A model generated the notes under the pieces. That model made no database searches and had not been told where the DNA came from. It saw only the letters and a list, made by a program, of their open reading frames with translations. 64,000 nt of DNA from positions 169,191 through 233,190 of the forward strand of contig NZ_FNJM01000005.1 of the NCBI RefSeq assembly GCF_900104115.1, given 5' to 3'. Shown here in pieces: positions 47,172-58,045 of this stretch (positions are counted from its first letter, which is position 1; each line of letters starts with the position of its first letter). The position numbers were made by a program, and so were the translations under genes. Source of the DNA: Clostridium gasigenes. Lineage in GTDB: Bacteria > Bacillota > Clostridia > Clostridiales > Clostridiaceae.

Positions 47172-47909
47172 ATGAAAATTACAAATATAGAAGAGTTTAT
47201 GGGAACAACTATAGCTAAGGATGCTTTGAAAAAGACTATGGGAGATTCTCCTGAGTTTGATATCGTTTATGAGGCTTTAATTCAAAATTCAAAGAATAAA
47301 GAAACTGCTTTAGTGAATACAAATAAAGATGAAGAATCTAATTATTTGCCAACTGCTGTAGGGCAAAAATTAGATAATTTGCCTATGAAAGTTAGGACGG
47401 AATCAGTAGACGGTATATACAATAGCACAGAAGGTAAAGAAAATCAAAATTCAACTGTTAATAAAGGGTTGAAAGTAGATGTGAATGAAGTAGATAGTGA
47501 TAAAAGCAGAATATATACAGCTGTAGATAAATATGCAACTCAATATGGAATAGATAAAAACTTAGTTTTAGGAATTATAAAACAAGAATCTAATTTTGAT
47601 GCGAATGCTGTTTCAGGATCAGGTGCAATGGGTGTTATGCAACTTATGGATTTTAATTGTGAAGCGTATGGAATAACAGATCCTCTTAATATTGAACAAA
47701 ATGTAGAAGGGGGAGTTAAACATATAAAAGAATATTTAAATATGTTTAATGGTAATGTAGAAATGGCTCTTATGGCATATAATGGGGGCCAGGGAACAAT
47801 GGAGAGACGGGGTGTTAAGTCATCAAATGATCTTTATAAAATGCCTTCAGAAACTCAAAATTATGTTCCAAAGGTTATGAATTATTATAAAAATGGAATT
47901 AGTGCTTAA
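47172..47909 (+). CDS. Lytic transglycosylase (SLT domain) without signal peptide
   Basis: 245 residues from ATG 47172 after GGAGGG. The first ~110 residues are a low-complexity linker. Residues about 115-240 are a goose-lysozyme-like SLT domain: LGIIKQESNFDANAVSGSGA with the catalytic glutamate in KQES, MGVMQLM, and MALMAYNGGQGTMERRG, then LPSETQNYV-type ending. Such enzymes cut peptidoglycan glycan strands, forming 1,6-anhydro ends. The absence of a leader peptide is odd for a wall enzyme; export by another route, or release at lysis or sporulation, is possible. Confidence 0.85.
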   Translation: MKITNIEEFMGTTIAKDALKKTMGDSPEFDIVYEALIQNSKNKETALVNTNKDEESNYLPTAVGQKLDNLPMKVRTESVDGIYNSTEGKENQNSTVNKGLKVDVNEVDSDKSRIYTAVDKYATQYGIDKNLVLGIIKQESNFDANAVSGSGAMGVMQLMDFNCEAYGITDPLNIEQNVEGGVKHIKEYLNMFNGNVEMALMAYNGGQGTMERRGVKSSNDLYKMPSETQNYVPKVMNYYKNGISA

Positions 47910-47932
47910 GTCATATTAAAAGAAAGAAGCGT

Positions 47933-47966
47933 AAGGAACTTCCTGATTAGGATGTTCCTTTTGTTA
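47933..47966 (+). terminator. Terminator after the transglycosylase
   Basis: AAGGAAC (47933-47939) pairs with GTTCCTT (47954-47960), with a short T-rich tail. Moderate strength. Confidence 0.65.
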
Positions 47967-48131
47967 TGTAGTAGATTAATTAGACTAAAAGGGATTGGAA
48001 AGAAACTAATAAGTCAAACATCCTAGTCAATAAGTAAAATTTATATTGTGCTTTTAAACTTTTAATAATAGAATAGATGTTAATTGAAAAAAATAAACAT
48101 AGATGTCGATAGGAAAGGAAGAGGTGTTTTA

Positions 48132-48848
48132 ATGGAAAGATTAGATAAAGTATTATCTAACTTAGGTTATGGAACAAGAAAAGAGCTTAAAGGTATTTGC
48201 AGAAAGGGCTTAGTTAAAGTTAATGGAGTAGTAATCAAAGATAGTGGAGCTAAGGTTGAACCTGAAAGTGATGAAATATTTTTTGGTGAAGAACAAATAT
48301 TTTATAGAAAATTTATATACTTAATGATGAACAAGCCAAATGGAGTTATTTCGGCTACTCGTGATAATAGAGATGAAACAGTAATTGATTTATTAGAAAT
48401 GAACCATCAAATTTTCGATCCATTCCCAGTGGGAAGATTAGATAAGGATACAGTAGGATTATTATTCTTAACTAATGATGGTGAATTAAACCATAGATTA
48501 ATAGCACCTAAATGGCATGTAGATAAGGTATATAGTGCTAAAATTAATAAAGAAGTTACAGAAAGCGATATAGTAGCTTTCAAAAATGGAATAACACTAG
48601 ATGATGAGTATTTATGTAAAGAAGCCAAACTTGAAATACTATCAGCGTCAGAAGAAGAATCAGATATACTAGTTACAATACAAGAAGGTAAGTTTCATCA
48701 AGTTAAAAGGATGTTCCAAGCTGTAGGGAAAGAAGTTACATATCTTAAAAGAATAGAATTTGGAACAATAAAGTTAGATGAAACACTTGTAGAAGGCGAA
48801 TATAGAGAGCTGACAGATGAAGAATTAGCTATTTTAAAGAACTTCTAA
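48132..48848 (+). CDS. rsuA: RsuA-family 16S rRNA pseudouridine synthase
   Basis: 238 residues from ATG 48132 after GGAAGAGGTG; the TTG at 48084 has no site. The N-terminal S4 RNA-binding domain reads MERLDKVLSNLGYGTRKE. The catalytic motif is VGRLDKDTVGLLFLTNDG with its aspartate, followed by KVYSAKI and GKFHQVKRMFQAVG. It modifies uridine in ribosomal RNA (U516 in E. coli, by analogy). RluB/E-type specificity cannot be excluded. Confidence 0.88.
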   Translation: MERLDKVLSNLGYGTRKELKGICRKGLVKVNGVVIKDSGAKVEPESDEIFFGEEQIFYRKFIYLMMNKPNGVISATRDNRDETVIDLLEMNHQIFDPFPVGRLDKDTVGLLFLTNDGELNHRLIAPKWHVDKVYSAKINKEVTESDIVAFKNGITLDDEYLCKEAKLEILSASEEESDILVTIQEGKFHQVKRMFQAVGKEVTYLKRIEFGTIKLDETLVEGEYRELTDEELAILKNF

Positions 48849-48919
48849 CGAACGTTAAAAATAAATGAGTTGAAAACATTCATTTATGCATAAAATTATA
48901 ATGAAATTAATTAAATATC

Positions 48920-48948
48920 TTGCATTTTTTAAATGTATGAAATATAAT
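48920..48948 (+). promoter_or_regulatory. Promoter of the candidate small RNA at 48953
   Basis: TTGCAT (48920-48925), a 17-bp spacer and TATAAT (48943-48948). The predicted start is the GGG at 48953-48955. Confidence 0.7.
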
Positions 48949-48952
48949 ATTT

Positions 48953-49046
48953 GGGCAAGGATAAATAAAAGGATATAAATAGCCCCCTTTTTATTTATTG
49001 CTTATTGCTAAAACGCAACCTGGCCCCAAGGGTTGCGTTTTTTTGC
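48953..49046 (+). ncRNA. Candidate small RNA with C-rich loop
   Basis: About 93 nt lie between a good promoter and a strong terminator, with no reading frame. A long 5' hairpin pairs GCAAGGATAAATAAAAGG with CCTTTTTATTTATTGC and exposes a loop containing TAGCCC(CC). The run AGCCCCCTTT (48981-48990) could pair with G-rich Shine-Dalgarno sequences (GGGGG/GGGGGA), which are common in this window. A short linker leads to the terminator hairpin AAACGCAACC/GGTTGCGTTT (49011-49020 with 49031-49040) and T7. I do not recognise the family. Confidence 0.6.
49011..49046 (+). terminator. Terminator of the candidate small RNA
   Basis: A 10-bp GC-containing stem with a 10-nt loop (TGGCCCCAAG), then T7. It is unusually GC-rich for this genome. 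Confidence 0.9.
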
Positions 49047-49440
49047 GTAAAAATGTAATCTTTAACATTGGCTAATTTAAATAAAAATATCTAATTTAAA
49101 TAAAAGCATTTAAATTAGATATTTTTATTTAATAATTATTGTGACAAATTTAAGTAAAAAAATATATATAGAATAAGAGTTATTTTAGAAAAGTCACATT
49201 GGCACTAAAAATGAAATATTATACTCTGAATAATGAAAGAAAATATTCTTAGGAAAAAAATAGTGCAGGAAAAAAGTCTTTTAAGTATAAAATTGAATGT
49301 TAAGAAATTAAATATTGTATTTATTTTTAAAAAGAAGTAAATTTAATGGTTTACTTCTTTTATTTTAATACTTTTTTGGCAACAATATAAAAGATATGTA
49401 TGGTATAATATAAGTTAGTAGTAGAAAGGAGGGTGTTTTT
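49047..49440 (+). other. Intergenic region before pcrA
   Basis: No gene is visible. It holds a 25-bp perfect inverted repeat (49077-49101 with 49108-49132, 6-nt loop) made only of short AT-rich words. It also holds a terminator-like hairpin AAAAGAAGTAAA/TTTACTTCTTTT (49330-49341 with 49350-49361), suggesting that some short transcript ends there. The pcrA extended -10 TGGTATAAT is at 49401-49409. Confidence 0.7.
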
Positions 49441-51705
49441 ATGGATTTAAAGACATTACTTAACAAAGAGCAGTATGAAGGTGCCACAACTATAGAAGGC
49501 CAAGTGCTAATTTTAGCAGGGGCAGGGACTGGTAAAACAAGAGTACTGACATATAGAATGGCACATATGATAGAGGATTTAGGTATAGCACCATATAAAA
49601 TATTAGCTATTACTTTTACTAATAAAGCATCAAAAGAAATGCAGGAAAGAGTTAAAAGAATAATAGGCGAGAAAGCTGATGATATGTGGATCTCAACTTT
49701 CCACTCAACTTGTGTAAGAATACTAAGAAGAGAAATAGAGAAAATAGGCTATAAAAAGAGCTTTAGCATATATGATAGTTCTGACCAAAAAGTACTTGTA
49801 AAAGAATGTATGAAGGCTATTGGTATAAATGATAAAGATCTAACAGAACAAGAGATAATAGGAAAAATAAGTAGAGCTAAAGATAGCATGCAAAGCCCAG
49901 AAAGCTTTATGAGAGAACATGAAGATAATTTTAGAGAAAAGAAAATTGCAGATGTTTACGCTATGTATCAAAAAAGACTTAAAGAAAATAATGCTTTAGA
50001 TTTTGATGATTTAATAGGTAAAACTGTTGAGATATTTAAAAAAGATGAAGAAACATTAGAGTTTTACCAAAGAAAGTTCCAATATATTATGGTAGATGAA
50101 TATCAAGATACTAATGGAGTTCAATATGAGTTCATAAAATTATTATCAGCTAAGCATAAAAATATATGCGTGGTTGGAGATGATGACCAATGTATATATC
50201 AATGGAGAGGCGCAGATATTAGAAATATTTTAGACTTTGAAAAAGATTATCCAGAGGCTAAAGTTATAAAACTTGAGCAAAATTATCGTTCAAAGGGAAA
50301 TATACTTGAAGCGGCTAATGTTCTTATAGTAAATAACTCTAACAGAAAGGGTAAAGAACTTAGAACAGAGCAAGAAGCAGGAGATAAGATAAAAGTTTAC
50401 AGAGCATATTCAGATAGTGATGAAGGTGACTTTGTAGCGACTAACATAAAAGAAATAAAAGAAGCAGAAGATAGAGATTATAAAGATTTTGCTATTCTTT
50501 ATAGAACAAATGCACAATCACGTATATTTGAAGAATGTTTAAGAAGAAAAGATATTCCTTATAAAATTGTTGGTGGAACAAGATTCTACGACAGAAAAGA
50601 AATTAAGGATATGGTAGCATATCTTAAGGTTATGGTTAATCCAGAAGATAGCATAAGTTTAAAGAGAATTATAAATGTTCCTAAAAGAGGAATAGGTGAT
50701 GCAACAATTCAAAAAGTAGCAGATTTTGCTCAAGGTTATGAAGTTGCATTGTGGGATGCGCTGTCGGAAGCTGGTAACATACCTACTTTAACAGCTAGAA
50801 ACTCAGGCGGAATAGGAAAGTTCATGGAGCTTATGGATAATTTCATGGTTTTAAATGAGACTGTACCTCCTTCATTATTAATTGAAACTATATTAAAAGA
50901 AACTGGATATATAGAGGAACTTGAAAAATCAAAAGAAATTGAAGATAAGAGTAGAATAGAAAATCTTAAAGAATTAGTGTCTGATGCTGTGGATTTTGAA
51001 AAAAATAGTGAAGATAAGAGCTTAAGTGCATATTTAGAAAAAATATCATTAGTTCAAGATACTGATAAAATGGGTGATGAAGATGATGGTATAGTCTTAA
51101 TGACTGTGCATAGTGCTAAGGGGCTTGAGTTCCCAGTAGTATTCTTAGTTGGAATGGAGAATGGTATATTCCCAGGAAACTCATCTTTTGAAAAACAATC
51201 AGAAATGGAAGAGTCAAGAAGGCTTTGTTATGTTGCAGTAACAAGGGCAAAGGAAACTTTATATATTACATCAGCTGAAGTAAGAAGAGTATTTGGGAGA
51301 ACTGTAGCATATCCTCAATCTGATTTTATTGCTGAAATAAAAACTGATTTAAAGGAATATATAAACGGAAAAGCGGCAGGTACACCTTCAAGAGCTAAGG
51401 TGTTTAAACCAAGCGCTCCTGCATACAATCCACATAGTTTAAGAAAAAACTTTGGAGATAACAGAACTTATGCATCAGCAAATCCTCAAGATGTTATAGA
51501 AGATGAAGCAGCAGTAGCTGAAAATGAAAATATGTTAACTAAAGAAGAAACCACTATTGGTAGAAAAGTTAGCCATGAAAGATTTGGTATTGGAACTATA
51601 GTATCAATCGAAGATGTTAGTAGAGATAAAAAATTAACAATAGCCTTTGATAGACAAGGGGTAAAAATATTGTTATTATCTTTAGCAAACTTAGAATTGA
51701 TTTAG
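49441..51705 (+). CDS. pcrA: ATP-dependent DNA helicase PcrA (UvrD/Rep family)
   Basis: 754 residues behind AAAGGAGG. SF1A helicase motifs: Walker A AGAGTGKTRVL, ITFTNKASKEM (Ia), VDEYQDTNGVQ (II), VGDDDQCIYQWRGAD (III), LEQNYRS (IV), MTVHSAKGLEFPVVF (V) and YVAVTRAKETLYI (VI). The C-terminal GRKVSHERFGIGTIVSI is the Tudor-like domain that contacts RNA polymerase. It is a 3'-5' helicase for repair and removal of protein roadblocks. It forms an operon-like pair with ligA, as is usual in Firmicutes. Confidence 0.97.
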   Translation: MDLKTLLNKEQYEGATTIEGQVLILAGAGTGKTRVLTYRMAHMIEDLGIAPYKILAITFTNKASKEMQERVKRIIGEKADDMWISTFHSTCVRILRREIEKIGYKKSFSIYDSSDQKVLVKECMKAIGINDKDLTEQEIIGKISRAKDSMQSPESFMREHEDNFREKKIADVYAMYQKRLKENNALDFDDLIGKTVEIFKKDEETLEFYQRKFQYIMVDEYQDTNGVQYEFIKLLSAKHKNICVVGDDDQCIYQWRGADIRNILDFEKDYPEAKVIKLEQNYRSKGNILEAANVLIVNNSNRKGKELRTEQEAGDKIKVYRAYSDSDEGDFVATNIKEIKEAEDRDYKDFAILYRTNAQSRIFEECLRRKDIPYKIVGGTRFYDRKEIKDMVAYLKVMVNPEDSISLKRIINVPKRGIGDATIQKVADFAQGYEVALWDALSEAGNIPTLTARNSGGIGKFMELMDNFMVLNETVPPSLLIETILKETGYIEELEKSKEIEDKSRIENLKELVSDAVDFEKNSEDKSLSAYLEKISLVQDTDKMGDEDDGIVLMTVHSAKGLEFPVVFLVGMENGIFPGNSSFEKQSEMEESRRLCYVAVTRAKETLYITSAEVRRVFGRTVAYPQSDFIAEIKTDLKEYINGKAAGTPSRAKVFKPSAPAYNPHSLRKNFGDNRTYASANPQDVIEDEAAVAENENMLTKEETTIGRKVSHERFGIGTIVSIEDVSRDKKLTIAFDRQGVKILLLSLANLELI

Positions 51706-51732
51706 GTACCTTAAAAAGAATATAAATAATGA

Positions 51733-51759
51733 GAGTCCTCCGTAAAGGAGGGCTTTAAT
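51733..51759 (+). terminator. Hairpin between pcrA and ligA
   Basis: AGTCCTCC pairs with GGAGGGCT over 8 bp, with only TTTAATT after it. It is a weak terminator or processing hairpin. Confidence 0.5.
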
Positions 51760-51766
51760 TATATAG

Positions 51767-53770
<2,004 letters not shown>

Positions 53771-53775
53771 AAATT

Positions 53776-54063
53776 ATGGGAGAGTTAAAATCAAAAGATA
53801 TAGTGACAGCCATATGTATGACAGCAGCAATGATAACTAGCGTTATAATAATATGTACTTTTTTGACTACATATCAATTTTTTTATGTAGGACAAATATT
53901 TAATTCGTATTATATGTTACAAATGGGAGTATGTATAACTATGATACTTTGGGGAATCAGGTTTCTTTTATATCATAAAGGTAAAGAGAGATATATATAC
54001 TTTCTTATTTGTATTACAATATCTGTTTCATTAATATTTTTTATTATCAATTTAGTTAATTAA
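53776..54063 (+). CDS. Small membrane protein of unknown function
   Basis: 95 residues, not recognised. AAGGGG overlaps the ligA stop, and the start is 5 bases after it, so it is probably co-transcribed with ligA. Three hydrophobic segments (about 10-32, 40-60, 70-92) with short polar connections indicate an integral membrane protein. No motif suggests an activity. Confidence 0.65.
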   Translation: MGELKSKDIVTAICMTAAMITSVIIICTFLTTYQFFYVGQIFNSYYMLQMGVCITMILWGIRFLLYHKGKERYIYFLICITISVSLIFFIINLVN

Positions 54064-54077
54064 AATATTTAACTAAG

Positions 54078-54112
54078 AAAGGCTCCATGTTATAAACATG
54101 GAGCCTTTTTAG
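54078..54112 (+). terminator. Terminator between convergent genes
   Basis: AAAGGCTCCATGT (54078-54090) pairs with ACATGGAGCCTTT (54096-54108), with T5 on the right and AAGAAA on the left. It serves the ligA transcript and perhaps the minus-strand gene at 54128. Confidence 0.92.
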
Positions 54113-54127
54113 TTGGTCATTTTATAA

Positions 54128-54430
54128 TTAAAAAGAGATAATATCATCTGATTCATCATCAGATGAGTGATTATTAAAAAGTTCATCTTCGTTAATAAGA
54201 TCATCTACGTCAAATGCATCTTCTGTACTTTTATGTGAAGATGTATATTTAAAATTTAATTGTGAAATACTTTGATAAATTTTATCAAGTAAAAGATTTT
54301 GTATTCTTTGGTTTTTATACATTTTATTAAAAGTTATGAATCCCCATATGCTTACAAAAATAAGAGTTCCCATAAAAATTATTGCTATTGAATAGAATAT
54401 AATTTGAAAAACTTGAACTGCCAATACCAT
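54128..54430 (-). CDS. Small membrane-anchored protein with acidic tail
   Basis: 100 residues on the minus strand; GGAGGT lies 7 bases before its ATG. A hydrophobic helix at about 5-33 is followed by a basic stretch (NKMYKNQRIQN) and a C-terminal half rich in Asp/Glu/Ser (DAFDVDDLINEDELF...SSDDESDDI). By the positive-inside rule the acidic tail is likely cytosolic. It is one of only two minus-strand protein genes in the window. No family recognised. Confidence 0.65.
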   Translation of the reverse strand: MVLAVQVFQIIFYSIAIIFMGTLIFVSIWGFITFNKMYKNQRIQNLLLDKIYQSISQLNFKYTSSHKSTEDAFDVDDLINEDELFNNHSSDDESDDIISF

Positions 54431-54597
54431 GATATAACCTCCAATGTAAATATAGGGTAATTATATCATATAAATAGTTGTTATAAATAAAAAGTAAAAA
54501 CTATTTAGAAAAATTAATAAACTTAATTAAGAATAAAGTGATTAGTTAAAAAGTTTGATGGATATAATTAAGAGGATAAAAGCAAAGGAGAGAGTAT

Positions 54598-56097
54598 ATG
54601 AAAAAAATATTAATTGCAGTGTTATCAGGTATATTAGTAGTAATATTCTTATTAGGCTTTGTTGATATAGCGAATGAAGTTCCAACCCAAAACAAAGAAG
54701 TATTTACATATTCAATAACTACAATTCCTAGAGAACTGAAAGCAGTAGGTTCTTTAAATAAGAGAGAACAAGATATAGTATGTGCTACTAGTAGAGGGCT
54801 AGTAGAACTTGATAAAGATAGTAAAATAGTACCTTCATTAGCTGAAAGTGTTGATGTAAAAGAAGATGGAATAGAATATGATTTTAAAATAAGAGATAAT
54901 ATTTATTGGAGCAATGGAGAAAAAATAACCGCAAAAGATATAGCTAATTTTTTTAGAGAAGTATTAGCAGAAGAGAAGGAAGAAAATATCACAGCTTTAT
55001 TAGATGTTTATGGGGCAAAAACTTTTAGAAGTGGAGAAGGAATATTTACTAAAGATGTAGGGATACAAACAGCTGAAGATAGAATTACTATAAGACTTAA
55101 TAGCAAGAACACAAACTTTTTAAATGAATTAAGTAAACCTCAATACAGAGTAAGAAAAGATCTTGTTTTGTGGGAAGATATTAGTGAGAATTTTAAAAAC
55201 GTTGTATATTCAGGGGAGTATAGTATAAATTCAATGGACATGAGCGAAATAGTTTTAACAAGAAATAGTAAAGCAGATTTAAATATAGTAGAGGCTATAC
55301 ATATAATAGAGGATGAAGGCGAAGAACTTGCTATGGCTGCTTTTGAGGTTGGAAATAGAGATATAGTAGTAGGGCCTCCTAAAAGCCAGCTGACAAGGTT
55401 AGAGGAGGAGGGTAGATTAGTAACTACAAATTCGGATTTAGCAATGTATTTAGCCTTTAACCCTAACGGAAGTTCATTGCCAATGGAGGGGAAAAAGGAA
55501 ATATACTCATTGATAAATAAAGCAATAGGAGAATATCAACTTCAAAATAACATTTTATTAGAACTCGCAGAAGGAAGTTATTTTAGGGATGATAAAGATG
55601 ACCTTGCAAAGTTGCAGGCAAGAAAGGTAATGAGCAATACAGAAACAAAATGGAAAAAAGTTGAAGAAATTGTGTTAATTGCAGAAGAAAGTGCTGGGAA
55701 CAAGGAGCTATGTAACTTTTTAACTCAGTGGTTTATAGATAACTCTGAAATTTCATTAACTTATAAGTTAATAAATAAGTCTGAACTAGGTAATTTGCAT
55801 AATGAGAATTATTATAATGTTGCATTAATACAATGTGAAGCATCCTTAAATAATAAAAAAATATTATATGATAAGGTAATAAACTTTTTACCAAAGGATT
55901 ATAGCAAAAATTTAGAAGATGTTAAAAAAGAAGAAGAGAAGAATACTATGTTTACAAGTATGGAAGAGAACCTGTTTAATACATATTCAGTATTGCCATT
56001 ATTATTTTATAATGAAAACATAGCTATAAGTGAAAAGATAAAAAATGTAGCTTTGGATGGAAATGGGAATATATATTTTGATAGACTAGAGAAATAA
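54598..56097 (+). CDS. Family 5 (OppA/DppA-like) extracellular solute-binding protein
   Basis: 499 residues; AAAGGAG lies 7 bases before the ATG. It has an N-terminal hydrophobic helix (ILIAVLSGILVVIFLLGFV). The SBP family 5 pattern follows: VCATSRGLVELDKDSKIVPSLAESV, the conserved YDFKIRDNIYWSNGEKITAKDI, then ITIRLNS and later VALIQCEASLNN. Such proteins deliver oligopeptides to ABC importers. There is no lipobox cysteine after the helix (GFVDIAN), unlike most Gram-positive binding proteins, and no permease genes are adjacent. It may stay membrane-anchored by its uncleaved helix or have a non-transport role. Confidence 0.78.
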   Translation: MKKILIAVLSGILVVIFLLGFVDIANEVPTQNKEVFTYSITTIPRELKAVGSLNKREQDIVCATSRGLVELDKDSKIVPSLAESVDVKEDGIEYDFKIRDNIYWSNGEKITAKDIANFFREVLAEEKEENITALLDVYGAKTFRSGEGIFTKDVGIQTAEDRITIRLNSKNTNFLNELSKPQYRVRKDLVLWEDISENFKNVVYSGEYSINSMDMSEIVLTRNSKADLNIVEAIHIIEDEGEELAMAAFEVGNRDIVVGPPKSQLTRLEEEGRLVTTNSDLAMYLAFNPNGSSLPMEGKKEIYSLINKAIGEYQLQNNILLELAEGSYFRDDKDDLAKLQARKVMSNTETKWKKVEEIVLIAEESAGNKELCNFLTQWFIDNSEISLTYKLINKSELGNLHNENYYNVALIQCEASLNNKKILYDKVINFLPKDYSKNLEDVKKEEEKNTMFTSMEENLFNTYSVLPLLFYNENIAISEKIKNVALDGNGNIYFDRLEK

Positions 56098-56165
56098 TAT
56101 AGGCAAATATTTTTTAGAAAATATAAAAATGATTATACTTATTAAAAAAAATGTTGCTTATAGTG

Positions 56166-56198
56166 AAAGACCGGAAGTGAAACTCCGGTCTTTTTAAT
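56166..56198 (+). terminator. Terminator between convergent genes
   Basis: AAAGACCGGA (56166-56175) pairs with TCCGGTCTTT (56184-56193), then TTTAAT. It can serve the binding-protein gene and, reversed, the minus-strand gene. Confidence 0.9.
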
Positions 56199-56228
56199 AT
56201 TTAACTTAAATTATGAATCTTAAAAATG

Positions 56229-57878
56229 TTAAATTTTTATTTCAGTTATTTCAGTTGTATCAGTTGTATCAGTTGTATCAGTTGTATCTGTTGATGGTAA
56301 GTTAACAGTATCATAAACAGATGCGTTTATAACTAGTGTTGGTGGTTCAACTGTGTCCTCGCAACCTGTTTCGCAATCCGATGGAATATAAGGCAACTCA
56401 GGTTCTGAGGTATCTATATTACTAGGATTAGTGAAAGTTGGTTGAAGGTTAGAGTCTAAGCTACTATTATCTAATATGCTTAAAGAGGTTTCTGAAATAA
56501 AATCATCTTTAAATAAAAGAATAAATAAATAAAAACTAAACATATTTCTATAACTATCGAAAGAAGAACTATTTATATCGAAAGAATTCTTCTTTTTTGA
56601 ATAGGTAATGGTTTTATTAAATATAGGAGCCACACCGGAACTGATAGGTGAAGAGAAATTAGGCATTCTAAAATAGCTCTCATCTAACATATCAGTGGAA
56701 TTTAGAGTTAAGCCTCTATATCGTTCACAGTCATCTAGTGTGGGTGCATCTGGCCAACTAGGAACAAGTCCGGAACCTATATAATATTTTCTATATAAAG
56801 AAGAGATCATATTTTTATAATCGTTATAACAATTATTTTCATTAGCGAATATTATAAATGATAAAAAATAAAAATTTACATCAAGGCAAGAGTATTTTAT
56901 ATCTTTCTTACCAGATAATTTAATGAATATTTCCGTATCTTCATCATAAAGAGTAGTAAGTTTATTTATTATTTCTTTAGATTTTTCATTGAAACTAATC
57001 ATTTTAGTATGTTTATAAGATAAGACTAAGTTGATTACAAATAAAGAAGTAAAATCTAAGGAATCAACATAATAATCTTTTTCATCAAATTTGTTAATTA
57101 AGAAATCAGTTAAATCAATAATAAGAGTTTGAGTTTTGCTATCTTTAGAGTATTTGTAGAAGAGGTTAATAGCTAATAAGGTTTTACAAATTTCTTCGAA
57201 AGAACATTCATAAATTTTTTCTTTGAAATTTAAAAACATTTCAAGAATTTCTAAAGAAAACTTGTTATATTCTTCAGCTATGTCCTCATCAGGAAACTTT
57301 TTTGAATATAAGTAATAAGAAACCATCATAAAGGCTTGGTCAGAAAATTTGAATTTTTTGCTTTTATCTACTAGGTTAAAACCTTTATAATTATTTTCTA
57401 AAAGGTTTTTCTTGTCTATAAATACACCTTCAGGATTTCTTAAGTTAACAGAATAGAATTTTAGCTGATCGCGAGATAGCTTTCTATAAACTTCTGATAG
57501 ACAATAAAAATTAGAATCTATATCTTTAAAACTATCATAGTAATCAATTAATTCTAAAATACATAATGTCATCATGGCATTAGTTGTTGGGCATATTTCT
57601 TTCCTAAAAGTATCTTCATCAAAACCGTTGGAATTTTTGTTGTGGATATAGTTTGGTGATGATTTCTTATACATACATAATAGTGGAGAAAAATTTCCAA
57701 TTGTGGTAACATCAATGGAGGGAGAAAGTTTCTTATATGATTTTATTGAAGAAACTAATCCGCATTTTGATTCAAGGACCAATGTCCTTACAGCTTCTTT
57801 TGATAAATGAAAAAGTTGACCGTTAATTTCTTTTTGGGATAAACTATTCATTCTAAAAAATGGTCCAATATATCGCAA
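56229..57878 (-). CDS. Unknown 549-residue protein with Asp-Thr-Thr repeat tail
   Basis: Minus strand. The likely start is the TTG at 57876-57878, 5 bases after GAGGTGA; a GTG at 57885-57887 overlaps that site and would add three residues. I do not recognise the family. The first ~440 residues are mostly helical in pattern, with repeated Leu/Phe/Tyr/Lys-rich segments and no signal peptide or membrane helix. The last ~100 residues are low-complexity, rich in Pro/Ser/Thr/Asp with two nearby cysteines (CETGCEDT). They end in DTTDTTDTTDTTEITEI encoded by 9-bp tandem repeats (56243-56287). Flanked by terminators and alone in orientation. Confidence 0.6.
   Translation of the reverse strand: MRYIGPFFRMNSLSQKEINGQLFHLSKEAVRTLVLESKCGLVSSIKSYKKLSPSIDVTTIGNFSPLLCMYKKSSPNYIHNKNSNGFDEDTFRKEICPTTNAMMTLCILELIDYYDSFKDIDSNFYCLSEVYRKLSRDQLKFYSVNLRNPEGVFIDKKNLLENNYKGFNLVDKSKKFKFSDQAFMMVSYYLYSKKFPDEDIAEEYNKFSLEILEMFLNFKEKIYECSFEEICKTLLAINLFYKYSKDSKTQTLIIDLTDFLINKFDEKDYYVDSLDFTSLFVINLVLSYKHTKMISFNEKSKEIINKLTTLYDEDTEIFIKLSGKKDIKYSCLDVNFYFLSFIIFANENNCYNDYKNMISSLYRKYYIGSGLVPSWPDAPTLDDCERYRGLTLNSTDMLDESYFRMPNFSSPISSGVAPIFNKTITYSKKKNSFDINSSSFDSYRNMFSFYLFILLFKDDFISETSLSILDNSSLDSNLQPTFTNPSNIDTSEPELPYIPSDCETGCEDTVEPPTLVINASVYDTVNLPSTDTTDTTDTTDTTEITEIKI
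56243..56287 (+). repeat. 9-bp tandem repeat in the 549-residue gene
   Basis: Four exact copies of CAGTTGTAT (56252-56287) are preceded by the variant CAGTTATTT. On the coding strand each unit encodes Asp-Thr-Thr, so changes in copy number keep the frame. Confidence 0.95.
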
Positions 57879-58045
57879 TTTATTCACCTCTTAAATAATC
57901 CGTATATTAATAATATGATTTAATAGATGAAATAGTGCATGAAATTTAATAATAAGATATTTTCAATAAAAGAATTAGAATAAATACATTTTAATACTAT
58001 ATACAGTATTTATTTTAATGCCTAAAGTAAAATGGAGGAAATATA

